Of a stretch of 64,000 nucleotides of DNA, positions 16,924 to 26,552 are shown piece after piece (positions within the stretch are counted from its first letter, which is position 1; the number at the start of each line of letters is the position of its first letter). Under the pieces are notes generated by a model. That model was not told the origin of the DNA. It saw only the letters and a program-made list of their open reading frames with translations, and made no database searches. The stretch is taken from the NCBI RefSeq assembly GCF_028751545.1, contig NZ_CP071867.1:682001-746000 (forward strand), given 5' to 3'. Source of the stretch: Gilliamella sp. B3022. GTDB taxonomy: Bacteria; Pseudomonadota; Gammaproteobacteria; Enterobacterales; Orbaceae. A program made the position numbers and the translations under genes.

Positions 16924-18333
16924 TTATAGACTATAATACAATTCAAATTCAACTGGATGTGGTGTCATACGAACACGATCCACATCTTGACGTTTTAAAT
17001 CGATATAAGCATCTATAGTGTCATTAGTAAATACGTTACCACGAGTTAAAAATTCACGATCTAAATTTAATGCTTCTAGTGCCTCTTCCAATGAGCCAGC
17101 CACTTGCGGAATTAATTTAGATTCTTCTGGTGGTAAATCATATAAGTTTTTATCCATCGCATCACCTGGATGAATTTTATTGATAATGCCATCTAAACCA
17201 GCCATTAACTGTGCTGCAAACGCTAAATATGGATTCGCTGATGGATCGGGAAAACGAACTTCAATACGGCGAGCTTTAGGGCTTGTAACAACAGGAATAC
17301 GAATAGATGCAGAACGGTTACGAGCTGAATAAGCAAGCATAACTGGTGCTTCATAACCTGGTACTAAACGTTTATAAGAGTTAGTGGCTGGGTTAGTAAA
17401 TGCATTGATTGCTTTAGCATGTTTAATAATTCCACCAATATAAAATAATGCCATTTCAGATAGACCGGCATATTTATCACCCGCAAAAAGGTTTACTCCA
17501 TCTTTAGCAAGTGATTGGTGGCAATGCATACCTGAACCGTTATCACCAAATATTGGTTTTGGCATAAACGTTGCAGTTTTACCATAGGCGTGAGCAACAT
17601 TTTGAACAACATATTTATAAATTTGAACTTCATCAGCTTTTTTAGTTAATGTGTTAAAACGACAAGCAATCTCGTTTTGACCTGCTGTAGCAACTTCATG
17701 GTGATGAGCTTCAACGATTAAACCAAGTTGTTCCATAATCAAGCACATTTCAGAGCGAATATCTTGTGATGAATCAACCGGTGGAAGTGGAAAATACCCC
17801 CCTTTTACACCAGGACGATGCCCTTTGTTACCTTCTTCATATTTAGTGCCTGAATTCCAAGCCGCTTCGATATCATCAATATGAACAAAACTGCCTGACA
17901 TCGGCGAACCAAAACGTACATCATCAAATAAAAAGAACTCAGGTTCTGGTCCAAAAATAACAGTGTCAGCAATACCTGATGATTTTAAGAAGTCTTCTGC
18001 ACGTTTAGCTATCGAACGAGGATCACGATCATAACCTTGCAATGTAGCTGGTTCTAAAACATCACAACGTATATTTAATGTCACACTTTCAAAAAATGGG
18101 TCAATAACCGCGCTTGATGAATCTGGCATTAATACCATATCTGATTCGTTAATACCTTTCCAACCTGCAATTGATGAGCCATCAAACATTTTACCATCTT
18201 CAAAAAAATCAGTATCAATTTGGCTAACCGGAATAGTAACATGTTGCTCTTTACCCTTAGTATCAGTAAAACGTAAATCAACAAATTTCACATCATTTTC
18301 TTTAATTAGCGTTAAAACTCTTTGTATAGACAT
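16924..18333 (-). CDS. glnA: Glutamine synthetase, type I
   Basis: Condenses glutamate, ammonia and ATP to glutamine; cytoplasmic dodecamer. The 469-residue length and sequence match the adenylylated GSI-beta class. It shows the beta-grasp start [18 protein letters not shown], the DGSSIAGW loop, the metal-binding [11 protein letters not shown], the [11 protein letters not shown] histidine motif, and the adenylylation site NLYDLPPEE near residue 397. It is the first gene of glnA-glnL-glnG. The upstream region carries a -24/-12 promoter and NtrC-type sites, so it should respond to nitrogen limitation. GltBD, encoded about 29 kb away in this window, completes the GS/GOGAT cycle. Confidence 0.98.
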   Translation of the reverse strand: MSIQRVLTLIKENDVKFVDLRFTDTKGKEQHVTIPVSQIDTDFFEDGKMFDGSSIAGWKGINESDMVLMPDSSSAVIDPFFESVTLNIRCDVLEPATLQGYDRDPRSIAKRAEDFLKSSGIADTVIFGPEPEFFLFDDVRFGSPMSGSFVHIDDIEAAWNSGTKYEEGNKGHRPGVKGGYFPLPPVDSSQDIRSEMCLIMEQLGLIVEAHHHEVATAGQNEIACRFNTLTKKADEVQIYKYVVQNVAHAYGKTATFMPKPIFGDNGSGMHCHQSLAKDGVNLFAGDKYAGLSEMALFYIGGIIKHAKAINAFTNPATNSYKRLVPGYEAPVMLAYSARNRSASIRIPVVTSPKARRIEVRFPDPSANPYLAFAAQLMAGLDGIINKIHPGDAMDKNLYDLPPEESKLIPQVAGSLEEALEALNLDREFLTRGNVFTNDTIDAYIDLKRQDVDRVRMTPHPVEFELYYSL

Positions 18334-18402
18334 GTATCTTCTCCATTGAGGACAAATAATTGTTCAGTTTAAAAGGCATTCTTGCCGAATTGTTTATAAT
18401 TA

Positions 18403-18418
18403 TGCAAATATGATGCCA
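18403..18418 (-). promoter_or_regulatory. Sigma-54 (-24/-12) promoter of glnA
   Basis: Minus-strand TGGCATCATATTTGCA fits the consensus TGGCACGNNNNTTGCA, with the invariant GG and GC at correct spacing. It lies 70-85 bp upstream of the glnA start. The predicted transcription start is near 18392. Confidence 0.88.
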
Positions 18419-18470
18419 TTCTTTAATCATATTGTTTTAGTGGATTTATCTTTGATGATAGTAACATAAA

Positions 18471-18516
18471 TGCACAAATTGCACCAAATTAAAGCAATAA
18501 GCACCAAATCAACGCA
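18471..18516 (-). promoter_or_regulatory. NtrC enhancer sites upstream of glnA
   Basis: Two 17-bp matches (18480-18496 and 18500-18516) begin with TGCACCA or AGCACCA and end in GCA. They approximate the dyad TGCACCANNNTGGTGCA with one strong half each. A further TGCAC half lies at 18471. Their centres are about 96 and 116 bp upstream of the predicted start, 20 bp apart, as expected for cooperating NtrC dimers. Confidence 0.72.
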
Positions 18517-18888
18517 CCAAAATTACTCATCATTCAAAAAATTATCGTTTTAATGCCCTAAAATAGAGAAATTTTACCATATAAGTCATTATGCAAGATC
18601 CATTTCGTTTTTTAAATTGACATTTTTCTTAAGCGAATCATCTAATCACCAAACAAAAAACATGAATAATAAAGAATAATGCATAATTGGATTTTAAATA
18701 ACAGCACATAACTAAAATAGGCTTATAAAAAACATAAAATTAAGATAACTTATTAAAGTTATCTAAAATCCAACCTTAAATTAATACGGTTCCATGTAAA
18801 TTAAGTTTTCTCCTTTAGCTCTGTATTTCAATGCATAATACCGTTATAATCTTGCCTTATTATTAAAAAATTAGGTAATTATATAAGT

Positions 18889-19329
18889 ATGGACTTTATA
18901 ACACTCGAAATTCTACCTTTTGTAAAAAATCATCTTTTGCTTTCATTAGGTTGGATTGCACTATTTATCACAATTATTGTATTAACTATTAAAAGTAAAC
19001 TATCAAAAGTTAGAGTTGTTGATAATGCTCAAGCAATCCATATGATTAACAAAGAAAATGCAGTTATTATTGATATTCGATCGGCTGATAGCTTTAAAAA
19101 AGGTCATATCACCGACGCTCATAATGTTTTGCCTATCGATATTAAAAATTCCAGTTCAAAATTAATTGAGAAATTTAAAGAAAACACCATAATTTTGATT
19201 GACGAAAATGGTTTATCATCAGCGAGTATTGGTGAAACACTTGTCAAACAAGGCTTTTTAAATGTGTCTGTATTGAAAGATGGCATTGCAGGCTGGAATG
19301 GCGAAAATTTACCACTAGTTAAAAAATAA
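18889..19329 (+). CDS. yibN: Rhodanese-like membrane protein YibN, catalytic cysteine absent
   Basis: A 146-residue protein with one N-terminal membrane anchor (about 15-33) and a rhodanese domain facing, most likely, the cytoplasm. AVIIDIRSADSFKKGHI (58-74) and AGWNGENLPLV at the end match E. coli YibN closely. The loop that should carry the catalytic cysteine reads ENGLSSAS (106-113), with no cysteine anywhere in the protein, so sulfurtransferase activity is unlikely. It precedes secB by 25 bp and gpsA beyond. In E. coli the order is yibN-grxC-secB-gpsA, so the glutaredoxin gene is missing here. The role may be structural or linked to membrane-protein biogenesis. Confidence 0.9.
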   Translation: MDFITLEILPFVKNHLLLSLGWIALFITIIVLTIKSKLSKVRVVDNAQAIHMINKENAVIIDIRSADSFKKGHITDAHNVLPIDIKNSSSKLIEKFKENTIILIDENGLSSASIGETLVKQGFLNVSVLKDGIAGWNGENLPLVKK

Positions 19330-19354
19330 TATTATTCAAAAATAAGGTTTTATC

Positions 19355-19828
19355 ATGACAGAACAAAATAATACACAACAACCTGAAACACAATTTGCAA
19401 TTCAGCGTATTTATACTAAAGATGTTTCATTTGAAACTAATAATGTACCTGAAATTTTTACTAAACAATGGCAACCCGATATGAATTTAGAGTTAAATTC
19501 ATCCTCGCAAATCTTAAATGAAGGGGTTTATGAAGTTGCATTACGTGTGACGGTCACGGTAAAACAGCAAGATGAGATTGTGTATATTTGTGAAGTGACC
19601 CAAGCCGGTATTTTTTCACTTATTGGATTTGATGAAAACCAAGTTCAACATTGTGTTGGTTCTTATTGCCCAAATATTTTGTTCCCTTACGTACGTGAAG
19701 TGATTTCTAACTTAGTAAATAAAGGATCATTCCCACAAGTAAATTTAGAACCAGTAAATTTTGAAGCACTATATATGAACTATATTCAGCAACAAGCTGA
19801 AGCTGAGTCAACCGAAACATTGCAATAG
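19355..19828 (+). CDS. secB: Protein-export chaperone SecB
   Basis: Cytosolic tetrameric chaperone that keeps preproteins unfolded and delivers them to SecA. The 157 residues match the enterobacterial length. Typical segments include [16 protein letters not shown] near the start, the [14 protein letters not shown] strand, and the C-terminal [15 protein letters not shown] helix that contacts SecA. The acidic tail follows. It lies between the rhodanese gene and gpsA and is probably co-transcribed with both. The presence of SecB agrees with the exported proteins encoded in this window (carbonic anhydrase, outer-membrane barrel, esterase). Confidence 0.97.
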   Translation: MTEQNNTQQPETQFAIQRIYTKDVSFETNNVPEIFTKQWQPDMNLELNSSSQILNEGVYEVALRVTVTVKQQDEIVYICEVTQAGIFSLIGFDENQVQHCVGSYCPNILFPYVREVISNLVNKGSFPQVNLEPVNFEALYMNYIQQQAEAESTETLQ

Positions 19829-19867
19829 TTGTAGTGTTTAAATCAATAGAAAGTTTTTTGGATTATT

Positions 19868-20881
19868 ATGAAAAAAAATGCTGCCGTGACAGTTATTGGA
19901 GCGGGTTCTTATGGAACGTCTTTAGCTATCTTGCTAGCTCGAAATGGCCACCCTACATTATTGTGGGGACATAACCCTGATAAAATGACTGTTTTGCAGC
20001 ATGACAGGCAAAATAGGCAGTTTTTACCGGATATTCCTTTTCCTGACCAGCTTCAAATTGAAGCCGATCTAAAAACCGCAGTTGCGGCTTCACCTGTTTT
20101 ATTAATTGTTGTACCAAGCCACGCTTTTGGTAGTATTTTGAAAAAAATTAAGCCGTTTTTAAGAAAAGACAACAAAATTGTTTGGGCAACAAAAGGGCTT
20201 GAAGTTGATACAGGCAGATTGTTACAAGATGTAGCTCGAGAAATTTTGGGTGATCACATTCCATTAGCGGTTATCTCTGGACCAACATTTGCCAAAGAAG
20301 TGGCTTCAGGTTCTCCAACAGCAGTAACCGTCGCATCAACTAATGAGCAATTTTTATCTGAATTGCAAAGTCTATTTCACTGTAGTAAAAGTTTTCGTGT
20401 TTATAGTAGCAAAGACTTTATAGGAGTACAGCTCGGTGGCGCAATAAAAAATGTTATTGCTATCGGCGCAGGTCTTTCAGACGGTTTAGGGTTTGGTGCT
20501 AATGCTAGAACGGCGTTAATCACCCGAGGACTCGCCGAAATGATGCGTTTAGGTGAAGTATTGGGAGCTGATCCTGCAACTTTTATGGGAATGGCAGGAC
20601 TTGGCGATCTAGTTTTAACATGCACAGACAATCAATCCCGTAACCGTCGCTTTGGAATATTACTTGGTCAGAATAAATCTATTCAAGAGGCCCAAAATAT
20701 CATTGCTCAAGTTGTCGAAGGTTGTAAAAACACAAAAGAGGTTTGGTCACTCGCTCAAAAGTACCATGTTGATATGCCTATTACTGAACAAATATATCAA
20801 ATTTTATATGAGCATAAAGATCCCAAACAAGCTGCCATGGCATTACTTGGACGCTCTAAAAAAGAAGAGTTAAAAAGCTAA
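19868..20881 (+). CDS. gpsA: Glycerol-3-phosphate dehydrogenase [NAD(P)+]
   Basis: Makes sn-glycerol 3-phosphate from dihydroxyacetone phosphate for phospholipid synthesis. The 337-residue cytosolic enzyme has the nucleotide-binding motif [10 protein letters not shown] at 12-21. It also has the WATKGLE segment, the substrate region [13 protein letters not shown], the catalytic lysine in [14 protein letters not shown], and the [11 protein letters not shown] motif. The length equals E. coli GpsA. It ends the yibN-secB-gpsA run and is followed by a strong terminator. A ribosome binding site is weak, but the start agrees with the family. Confidence 0.97.
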   Translation: MKKNAAVTVIGAGSYGTSLAILLARNGHPTLLWGHNPDKMTVLQHDRQNRQFLPDIPFPDQLQIEADLKTAVAASPVLLIVVPSHAFGSILKKIKPFLRKDNKIVWATKGLEVDTGRLLQDVAREILGDHIPLAVISGPTFAKEVASGSPTAVTVASTNEQFLSELQSLFHCSKSFRVYSSKDFIGVQLGGAIKNVIAIGAGLSDGLGFGANARTALITRGLAEMMRLGEVLGADPATFMGMAGLGDLVLTCTDNQSRNRRFGILLGQNKSIQEAQNIIAQVVEGCKNTKEVWSLAQKYHVDMPITEQIYQILYEHKDPKQAAMALLGRSKKEELKS

Positions 20882-20903
20882 TCTTTTACTTAAATGTATA
20901 GTT

Positions 20904-20939
20904 AACCTGAAACTTTTTTACAAATTTCAGGTTTTTTTT
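20904..20939 (+). terminator. Rho-independent terminator of gpsA
   Basis: AACCTGAAA (20904-20912) pairs with TTTCAGGTT (20925-20933) and is followed on the plus strand by a run of T to 20939. It starts 22 bp after the gpsA stop. The tract also overlaps the last codon of the convergent ornithine cyclodeaminase-family gene. Confidence 0.9.
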
Positions 20940-21912
20940 AGATGTTTAAGCCAATACCATTTTCTTTTGCTTTAAGGTAAATGTCATAACCAACATAGAC
21001 ATCAAGTACTGCTGTTCCAACCGATTTAAATAAAGTAATTTGCTGCTCATTTTGACGACAAAGTTGCGGATTTAAAATTAAATCACCTAATTCTAAAAAA
21101 TCATCTTTTGATACTATTTTTTGGTGAAGCGGATCAATAATATCCCCCGCTTCAGCAAACACACCTCCTTTCGTATCAAGTACTCGAATTTCGGCTTTTT
21201 CTACAATATTACTTGGGATCTCATGCATGTCTGGCATGTATGCCCCTACACCATTGATATGAGTGCCTGGCTTAACTAAATCTCCATTAAAAGTTACCTC
21301 TTTTGACGTGGTGACAGAGGTAATGATATCCGCTTGATGAATATCTTCATCAATATTGTAAGAAAAATAAAGATTAACAGAAAAATGTTCAAATCTTTTC
21401 TTCATTGCTTCGGTAAATTGTTGCCCTTTATTAGCATCAAGTCCAAAGATTGCCACATCTGTTAATGGACGAACGGTTAACATTGCTTCCAATTGTGAAG
21501 CAGCTTGTCCACCTGTACCTATCAACACTGCCCGCTTAGAATCTTTACGGGCTAAAAGATCGGTTGCAGCACCTTGCACAGCGCCCGTTCTAAGTTGGGT
21601 CACAAAAGTACCATCTAACATGGCACAGACTTCACCAGTTTGTGGATCGATCATCATGACTTGAGCCGGTACAGAGGGTTTACCTAATTTGGGATTATCT
21701 GGAAATACCGAAACTATTTTAATACCGACAATATCTTGACCTTTTATATAGGCCGGCATAAACAAGCATTGTCCTTTTTGCATATCGAAATTGATACGTA
21801 ATGGTACATCACTTTTTCCTTGAGTATAAATTTTTAAAGCTTGTTTATCAGCGGCTATTGCTTCTGACATAGTGTAGAATTTTTCAATATCTTTAGCTGT
21901 TAAAATGAGCAT
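20938..21912 (-). CDS. Ornithine cyclodeaminase / mu-crystallin family protein
   Basis: A 324-residue cytosolic NAD(P)-dependent enzyme of the OCD/mu-crystallin family. Members convert ornithine to proline, act as alanine dehydrogenases, or reduce cyclic ketimines. An N-terminal dimerisation/substrate domain contains VPLRINFD and GIKIVSVFPDN. The Rossmann domain has the GTGGQAASQL motif near 132 and the conserved D in VGAYMPDMHE. The gene is monocistronic and convergent with gpsA. No arginine or proline genes adjoin it, but an ornithine racemase/decarboxylase cluster lies about 14 kb away. The exact substrate cannot be chosen from sequence alone. Confidence 0.85.
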   Translation of the reverse strand: MLILTAKDIEKFYTMSEAIAADKQALKIYTQGKSDVPLRINFDMQKGQCLFMPAYIKGQDIVGIKIVSVFPDNPKLGKPSVPAQVMMIDPQTGEVCAMLDGTFVTQLRTGAVQGAATDLLARKDSKRAVLIGTGGQAASQLEAMLTVRPLTDVAIFGLDANKGQQFTEAMKKRFEHFSVNLYFSYNIDEDIHQADIITSVTTSKEVTFNGDLVKPGTHINGVGAYMPDMHEIPSNIVEKAEIRVLDTKGGVFAEAGDIIDPLHQKIVSKDDFLELGDLILNPQLCRQNEQQITLFKSVGTAVLDVYVGYDIYLKAKENGIGLNI

Positions 21913-22110
21913 TTTGATCCCTTATTGTTCTTTACTATTTATTTACGTATTTTATGTATTTATCATCTATTTTTAGATTGAACATCACCATCTTAATACA
22001 TAACAATATGTTTTATATTGTTTATTTAATAATATTTACATTTCTTGTATATTTTAATTATTTTCACTATTATTACATGGTGCAATTTTACACGATAATT
22101 GAGAATTCAG

Positions 22111-24252
22111 ATGTTATTTAAAACATTAAAAATCTTATTAAAGATGCTATTCCATGTCAAAGTTCATGGTAATTTTAAAAATTTAGAACAAGACAGATTG
22201 CTTATCACACCCAATCACGTTTCTTTCCTTGATGGTATTCTAATCGGCGTTTTTTTACCAGTAAGACCAGTATTTGCTATCTACGCAGGTTATATCAATC
22301 ATTGGTTAGTACGCTTAGCTAAACATTATGTAGACTTTGTGCCAATGGATCCCGTTAACCCAATGGCTATTAAACGCTTAGTTCGTGAAATTGAAAAAGG
22401 CCGACCTATTGTAATTTTTCCTGAAGGAAGAATTACAGTTACAGGCTCACTAATGAAAGTTTATGATGGTGCTGCTTTTGTTGCTGCCCGATCTCAAGCA
22501 ACCATTGTACCTGTCTGGATTGAAGGTGCTGAATTTACCATCACCAGCCGCTTAAAAGGATTATTTAAACGCCACTTATTCCCCAAAATAGTGATTCATG
22601 TGCTTGAACCAACATCCATTCCTATGCCTAATGCACCTAAAGCTAGCGAAAGACGCTATATTGCCGGTGAAAGACTTCATCAAATAATGATGAATGCTCG
22701 AATGGGAAGTCGTCCAAAATTAACCCTTTTTGAAGCATTGCTTGAAGCTCAAGTGCGCTATGGCGTGAAATCACGAATGGTACAAGATCCTACAACTAAT
22801 GAAGCATCTTATCGCAATCTCATCAAACAAATTATTGGCATTAGTTGCATCGTTTCTAAATTCACTAATAAAAAAGAACGTGTTGGAGTTCTATTACCCA
22901 ATTCAACTATTACCGTTGCTACCATTTTTGGTTTATCGGTAAAAAACCGCATTCCAGCAATGCTCAATTATACTGCAGGAACAAAAGGTTTAACCTGCGC
23001 TATCACTGCAACTGAAATCAAAACTATTATCACTTCACGTAAATTCATCCAAAAAGGAAAACTCGACTATTTACTTGAAGAAATCAAAAATGTTAAATGG
23101 TATTTTTTAGAAGATTTACGTAACAGTTTAACATTTACCGATAAGCTTTATGTTACCGTTCACCAATTTATTCCGCGTTTGGTTAAACAAGATCAATCCT
23201 GTGATGACGAAGCTTTAATACTATTTACATCAGGCTCTGAAGGTAATCCCAAAGGTGTTGTGCATAGTCATGGTAGTTTACTTGCCAATGTTGAGCAAAT
23301 TCGAACCGTGATTGACCCAACGCCTGCCGACCGATTTATGTCTGCATTACCTTTATTCCATGCTTTTGGTATCACCGCTGGACTATTTTTACCAATATTT
23401 TCTGGTAGCCGTACTTTCTTATATCCCAATCCTTTACATTATCGTATGGTGCCTGAAATAATTTATGACCAAGATTGTACTGTTCTATTTGGTACACCCA
23501 CTTTCTTGGCTAACTATGCCCGTTATGCGCACCCGTATGATTTTATGCGACTACGTTATGTGATCGCTGGTGCGGAAAAACTATCTGACGCAGTTCGTGA
23601 ACAATGGAAAGATAAATATGGCATTCGTATTCTAGAAGGTTATGGTGTTACTGAATGCGGACCGGTTGTATCACTGAATGTTCCAATGGCATTTAAAACT
23701 GGTACTGTAGGCCGTTTATTACCGGGTATGACAGCTAAATTAATCTCAATTCCAGGTATTTCTGATGGCGGAGAATTGCTCGTTAAGGGGCCTAATGTTA
23801 TGAAAGGGTACTTACGAGTAGAAAACCCAGGTAAACTGGAAAAACCAATTGTGACCAATGAACAAGGACAATCGGAAAAAGATTGGTATGATACCGGTGA
23901 CATTGTTTATATTGATAATCAAGGTTTTATGACAATCAAAGGACGAGTGAAACGATTTGCTAAAATTGCAGGTGAAATGATCTCATTAGAAAGTGTTGAA
24001 GCTCTTGCTAAAAAAGTCGATCCTCAAGCGATGCACGGTGCAACAGTAAAAAGTGATGCTGCTAAAGGAGAAGCGATTGTATTATTTACCACATCATCTG
24101 AGTTAAATCGAGAACAACTCAATCTAAAAGCTCAAGAACTGGGTATTCCTGCATTAGCTATACCGCGTGATATTCGTATTATTAAAGAGTTACCGCTTCT
24201 TGGTACAGGTAAAGTTGATTTTATGACCTTACGAAAAATGGCTGACCAATAA
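22111..24252 (+). CDS. aas: Bifunctional acyl-ACP synthetase / 2-acylglycerophosphoethanolamine acyltransferase
   Basis: Re-acylates lysophosphatidylethanolamine at the inner membrane. The N-terminal acyltransferase domain has NHVSFLDG (H-x4-D motif) and [11 protein letters not shown]. The AMP-forming synthetase domain has the P-loop [23 protein letters not shown] and [11 protein letters not shown] chose the ATG at 22111 (start MLFKTLK, like E. coli MLFSFFR) over an in-frame TTG 12 bases upstream. The predicted protein has 713 residues, close to the E. coli Aas length. lplT follows 14 bp downstream and supplies the lysophospholipid, so the two genes work as a pair. Confidence 0.95.
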   Translation: MLFKTLKILLKMLFHVKVHGNFKNLEQDRLLITPNHVSFLDGILIGVFLPVRPVFAIYAGYINHWLVRLAKHYVDFVPMDPVNPMAIKRLVREIEKGRPIVIFPEGRITVTGSLMKVYDGAAFVAARSQATIVPVWIEGAEFTITSRLKGLFKRHLFPKIVIHVLEPTSIPMPNAPKASERRYIAGERLHQIMMNARMGSRPKLTLFEALLEAQVRYGVKSRMVQDPTTNEASYRNLIKQIIGISCIVSKFTNKKERVGVLLPNSTITVATIFGLSVKNRIPAMLNYTAGTKGLTCAITATEIKTIITSRKFIQKGKLDYLLEEIKNVKWYFLEDLRNSLTFTDKLYVTVHQFIPRLVKQDQSCDDEALILFTSGSEGNPKGVVHSHGSLLANVEQIRTVIDPTPADRFMSALPLFHAFGITAGLFLPIFSGSRTFLYPNPLHYRMVPEIIYDQDCTVLFGTPTFLANYARYAHPYDFMRLRYVIAGAEKLSDAVREQWKDKYGIRILEGYGVTECGPVVSLNVPMAFKTGTVGRLLPGMTAKLISIPGISDGGELLVKGPNVMKGYLRVENPGKLEKPIVTNEQGQSEKDWYDTGDIVYIDNQGFMTIKGRVKRFAKIAGEMISLESVEALAKKVDPQAMHGATVKSDAAKGEAIVLFTTSSELNREQLNLKAQELGIPALAIPRDIRIIKELPLLGTGKVDFMTLRKMADQ

Positions 24253-24266
24253 TTTAAGGATATCTT

Positions 24267-25454
24267 ATGAACCAACGCCCATTATTAAATAAAGGCATGG
24301 TTGCAACCATGCTAGCGCAATTTTTTTCAGCCTTTTCCGATAATGCGATCTTTTTTGCCATATTGGCGTTCATTAAAAATTTACATTATCCCGAATGGAG
24401 TCAGTCAGCATTACAGATAGGTTTTGTTGTGCCTTTCATTTTACTTTCCCCTTTTGTTGGTCAATTTGCTGATAGTATGCCCAAAGGAAAAGTGATGATG
24501 ATTTCAAACGGTATAAAATTATTGGGTGCCGGTTGCGTCTGTTTAAACTTAAGTCCATTTGTAGGCTATTTCTTAGTTGGTATGGGTGCAGCCGCATACT
24601 CTCCTGCAAAATATGGAATTTTAGGAGAACTTACCAGCGGCGATAATTTAGTAAAAGCCAACGGGTTAATTGAAGCATCAACAATTGCTGCTATTTTGCT
24701 TGGGTCATTAGCTGGTGGACATATTGCCGATCTCAATGTAAGCGTGGCATTGTTTGCTTGTGTATTGATGTATGGACTTGCTGTTATCGCTAACTTTTTT
24801 ATTCCTAAATTACCCGCTGCAAGAGAAAAAATTCAATGGCATTTTTTAAGTATGGTCAAAGATTTTGCTAACACGATTAACATAATATTTACTAATAAGC
24901 AAGTACTGTTTACATTATTAGGCACAAGTCTATTTTGGGGCGCGGGTATTACTTTACGCTTTTTATTGATTAGTTGGGTTCCTGTCGTTTTAGATATTTA
25001 TGATAATGCAACACCGACTAATCTTAATGCTGTTGTTGCCATTGGCATTGTAATTGGTGCAGGACTGGCCAGTACATTTATTTCTATAAATAACATATTG
25101 CGATGTATTCCAGCAGGAATTATGATGGGGATTATGGTTATTACTTTTACTTTGCAAGGCAATATCATTTCATCTTATATTTTATTAGTTATCATTGGGG
25201 CTTTAGGTGGCTTCTTTTTAGTACCCCTAAATGCTTTTATCCAAAAAATAGGTAAAGAACTTGTTGGCGCAGGAAGTGTGATTTCGGTACAAAACTTAAG
25301 TGAGTATACTGCCATGATGGTAATGTTAGGGCTTTACACTTTGGCTGTTGCTCTGGATTTACCCATTATAGCAATTGGTGTTGGTTTTGGTGGTTTATTT
25401 GCCATAATAATTTTATTATTATGGTTAGGATTAAAAAAACATGCAAAAAATTAA
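24267..25454 (+). CDS. lplT: Lysophospholipid transporter LplT
   Basis: An inner-membrane flippase of the major facilitator superfamily that moves lysophospholipids inward for re-acylation by Aas. The 395 residues contain about 12 hydrophobic segments. The start ([26 protein letters not shown]) is the characteristic LplT N-terminus. The [15 protein letters not shown] motif lies near 110-125. It follows aas by 14 bp. Its last 14 bases overlap the start of murQ, so three envelope-maintenance genes form one unit. Length and order match enterobacterial aas-lplT. Confidence 0.95.
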   Translation: MNQRPLLNKGMVATMLAQFFSAFSDNAIFFAILAFIKNLHYPEWSQSALQIGFVVPFILLSPFVGQFADSMPKGKVMMISNGIKLLGAGCVCLNLSPFVGYFLVGMGAAAYSPAKYGILGELTSGDNLVKANGLIEASTIAAILLGSLAGGHIADLNVSVALFACVLMYGLAVIANFFIPKLPAAREKIQWHFLSMVKDFANTINIIFTNKQVLFTLLGTSLFWGAGITLRFLLISWVPVVLDIYDNATPTNLNAVVAIGIVIGAGLASTFISINNILRCIPAGIMMGIMVITFTLQGNIISSYILLVIIGALGGFFLVPLNAFIQKIGKELVGAGSVISVQNLSEYTAMMVMLGLYTLAVALDLPIIAIGVGFGGLFAIIILLLWLGLKKHAKN

Positions 25455-26352
25455 TCTTTCAGAGATGATAACCGAAAGTCGCAATCCTAATAGCGAACAC
25501 ATAGATAACTGTTCAACAGTAGAGATACTCAAAATTATCAATAATGAAGATAAACAAGTCGCGATAGCTGTTGAAAAAGAACTTTATAATATAGCCCAAG
25601 CTGTTGACGTTATCAGCCAAACTTTTTTAAAACAAGGTCGATTAATTTATCTTGGTGCTGGCACTTCAGGGCGATTGGGTATTTTAGATGCCAGTGAGTG
25701 TCCTCCTACTTATGGTTCGCCACCACAGCAGGTCATAGGCTTAATTGCTGGCGGCTCATCAGCTATTTTTAAAGCAGTTGAAAACGCGGAAGATGATCCT
25801 ACTCAAGCTATCAGCGATTTAGCCAATATTAATTTTAGCGTTAACGATGTTTTAGTAGGTATTGCTGCAAGTGGGCGTACGCCTTATGTAATAGGAGGTA
25901 TGCAATATGCAAAATCAATGGGGGCAACCGTTATTAGTTTATGTTGTAATCCTCAAGCACCAATAATTAAACTGGCGGATATCTCTATTACCCCAATTGT
26001 TGGAGCCGAAGTGATCACCGGTTCATCAAGAATGAAAGCCGGTACTGCACAAAAGTTAGTACTCAATATGCTCACTACCGCAAGCATGATCAAAATCGGC
26101 AAAGTTTACGGTAATTTAATGGTTGATGTTGAAGCAACTAATGCCAAACTCATGGAACGACAAATATCGATCGTTATGCAATCCACCGATTGTACTCGTG
26201 AAATAGCAATGGCTGCATTAAATAAATGCGATAAACATTGTAAAACAGCAATATTAATGATTCTTGCTAATATTGATGAGTTACAAGCAAAAAAAATATT
26301 GTTACAAAATAATGATTCTATTCGCAAAGCAATAAACAATCACACCGCATAA
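25441..26352 (+). CDS. murQ: N-acetylmuramic acid 6-phosphate etherase
   Basis: Cleaves the lactyl ether of MurNAc 6-phosphate to GlcNAc 6-phosphate in cell-wall recycling. The 303-residue protein has a SIS sugar-phosphate isomerase fold. It shows [10 protein letters not shown] near the start, the [22 protein letters not shown] signature (about 71-92) and the [16 protein letters not shown] motif with the catalytic glutamate region. It overlaps lplT by 14 bp, which implies translational coupling. No murP, anmK or other recycling gene is adjacent, so the MurNAc 6-phosphate source is elsewhere. The hairpin just after the stop probably ends the aas-lplT-murQ transcript. Confidence 0.95.
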   Translation: MQKINLSEMITESRNPNSEHIDNCSTVEILKIINNEDKQVAIAVEKELYNIAQAVDVISQTFLKQGRLIYLGAGTSGRLGILDASECPPTYGSPPQQVIGLIAGGSSAIFKAVENAEDDPTQAISDLANINFSVNDVLVGIAASGRTPYVIGGMQYAKSMGATVISLCCNPQAPIIKLADISITPIVGAEVITGSSRMKAGTAQKLVLNMLTTASMIKIGKVYGNLMVDVEATNAKLMERQISIVMQSTDCTREIAMAALNKCDKHCKTAILMILANIDELQAKKILLQNNDSIRKAINNHTA

Positions 26353-26364
26353 ATGACTACAAAA

Positions 26365-26389
26365 CACAAATTGGTTCACCCAATTTGTG
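26365..26389 (+). terminator. Hairpin after murQ
   Basis: CACAAATTGG (26365-26374) pairs perfectly with CCAATTTGTG (26380-26389) around a 5-nt loop, 12 bp past the murQ stop. A modest T run (ATTTTT) appears only about 10 bases later, so termination may be incomplete. Confidence 0.6.
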
Positions 26390-26552
26390 ACTCAAGTCTA
26401 ATTTTTCATTCTTAATGTTTGAAATAAATATTCATAAAAATAATAATTTTGCTCTAATTTCAAAGGTTACTATGTTCATTAATTAATGGATTTTTTTGAA
26501 AAAAACTAATTAAACTTTGATTGTAAGTTTAATCTTATAAAAAGGAAAATCT

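Larger units (their letters stand above)
18334..18888. other. 555-bp regulatory spacer between glnA and the rhodanese gene
   Basis: Divergent intergenic region. It contains the glnA sigma-54 promoter (18403-18418), the NtrC-type sites (18471-18516) and, nearer the right gene, a perfect 9-bp hairpin AGATAACTT / AAGTTATCT at 18743-18764 of unknown role. I see no coding sequence. Confidence 0.6.

Noticed and set aside
18743-18764. Hairpin AGATAACTT / AAGTTATCT as a terminator
   Set aside because: It lies between divergent promoters with no upstream transcript to stop and no T tract; noted only as a repeat.
22099-22110. TTG start for aas, four codons upstream of the ATG
   Set aside because: The E. 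coli protein begins MLFS...; the ATG at 22111 gives the matching MLFK start, so the TTG is not needed.
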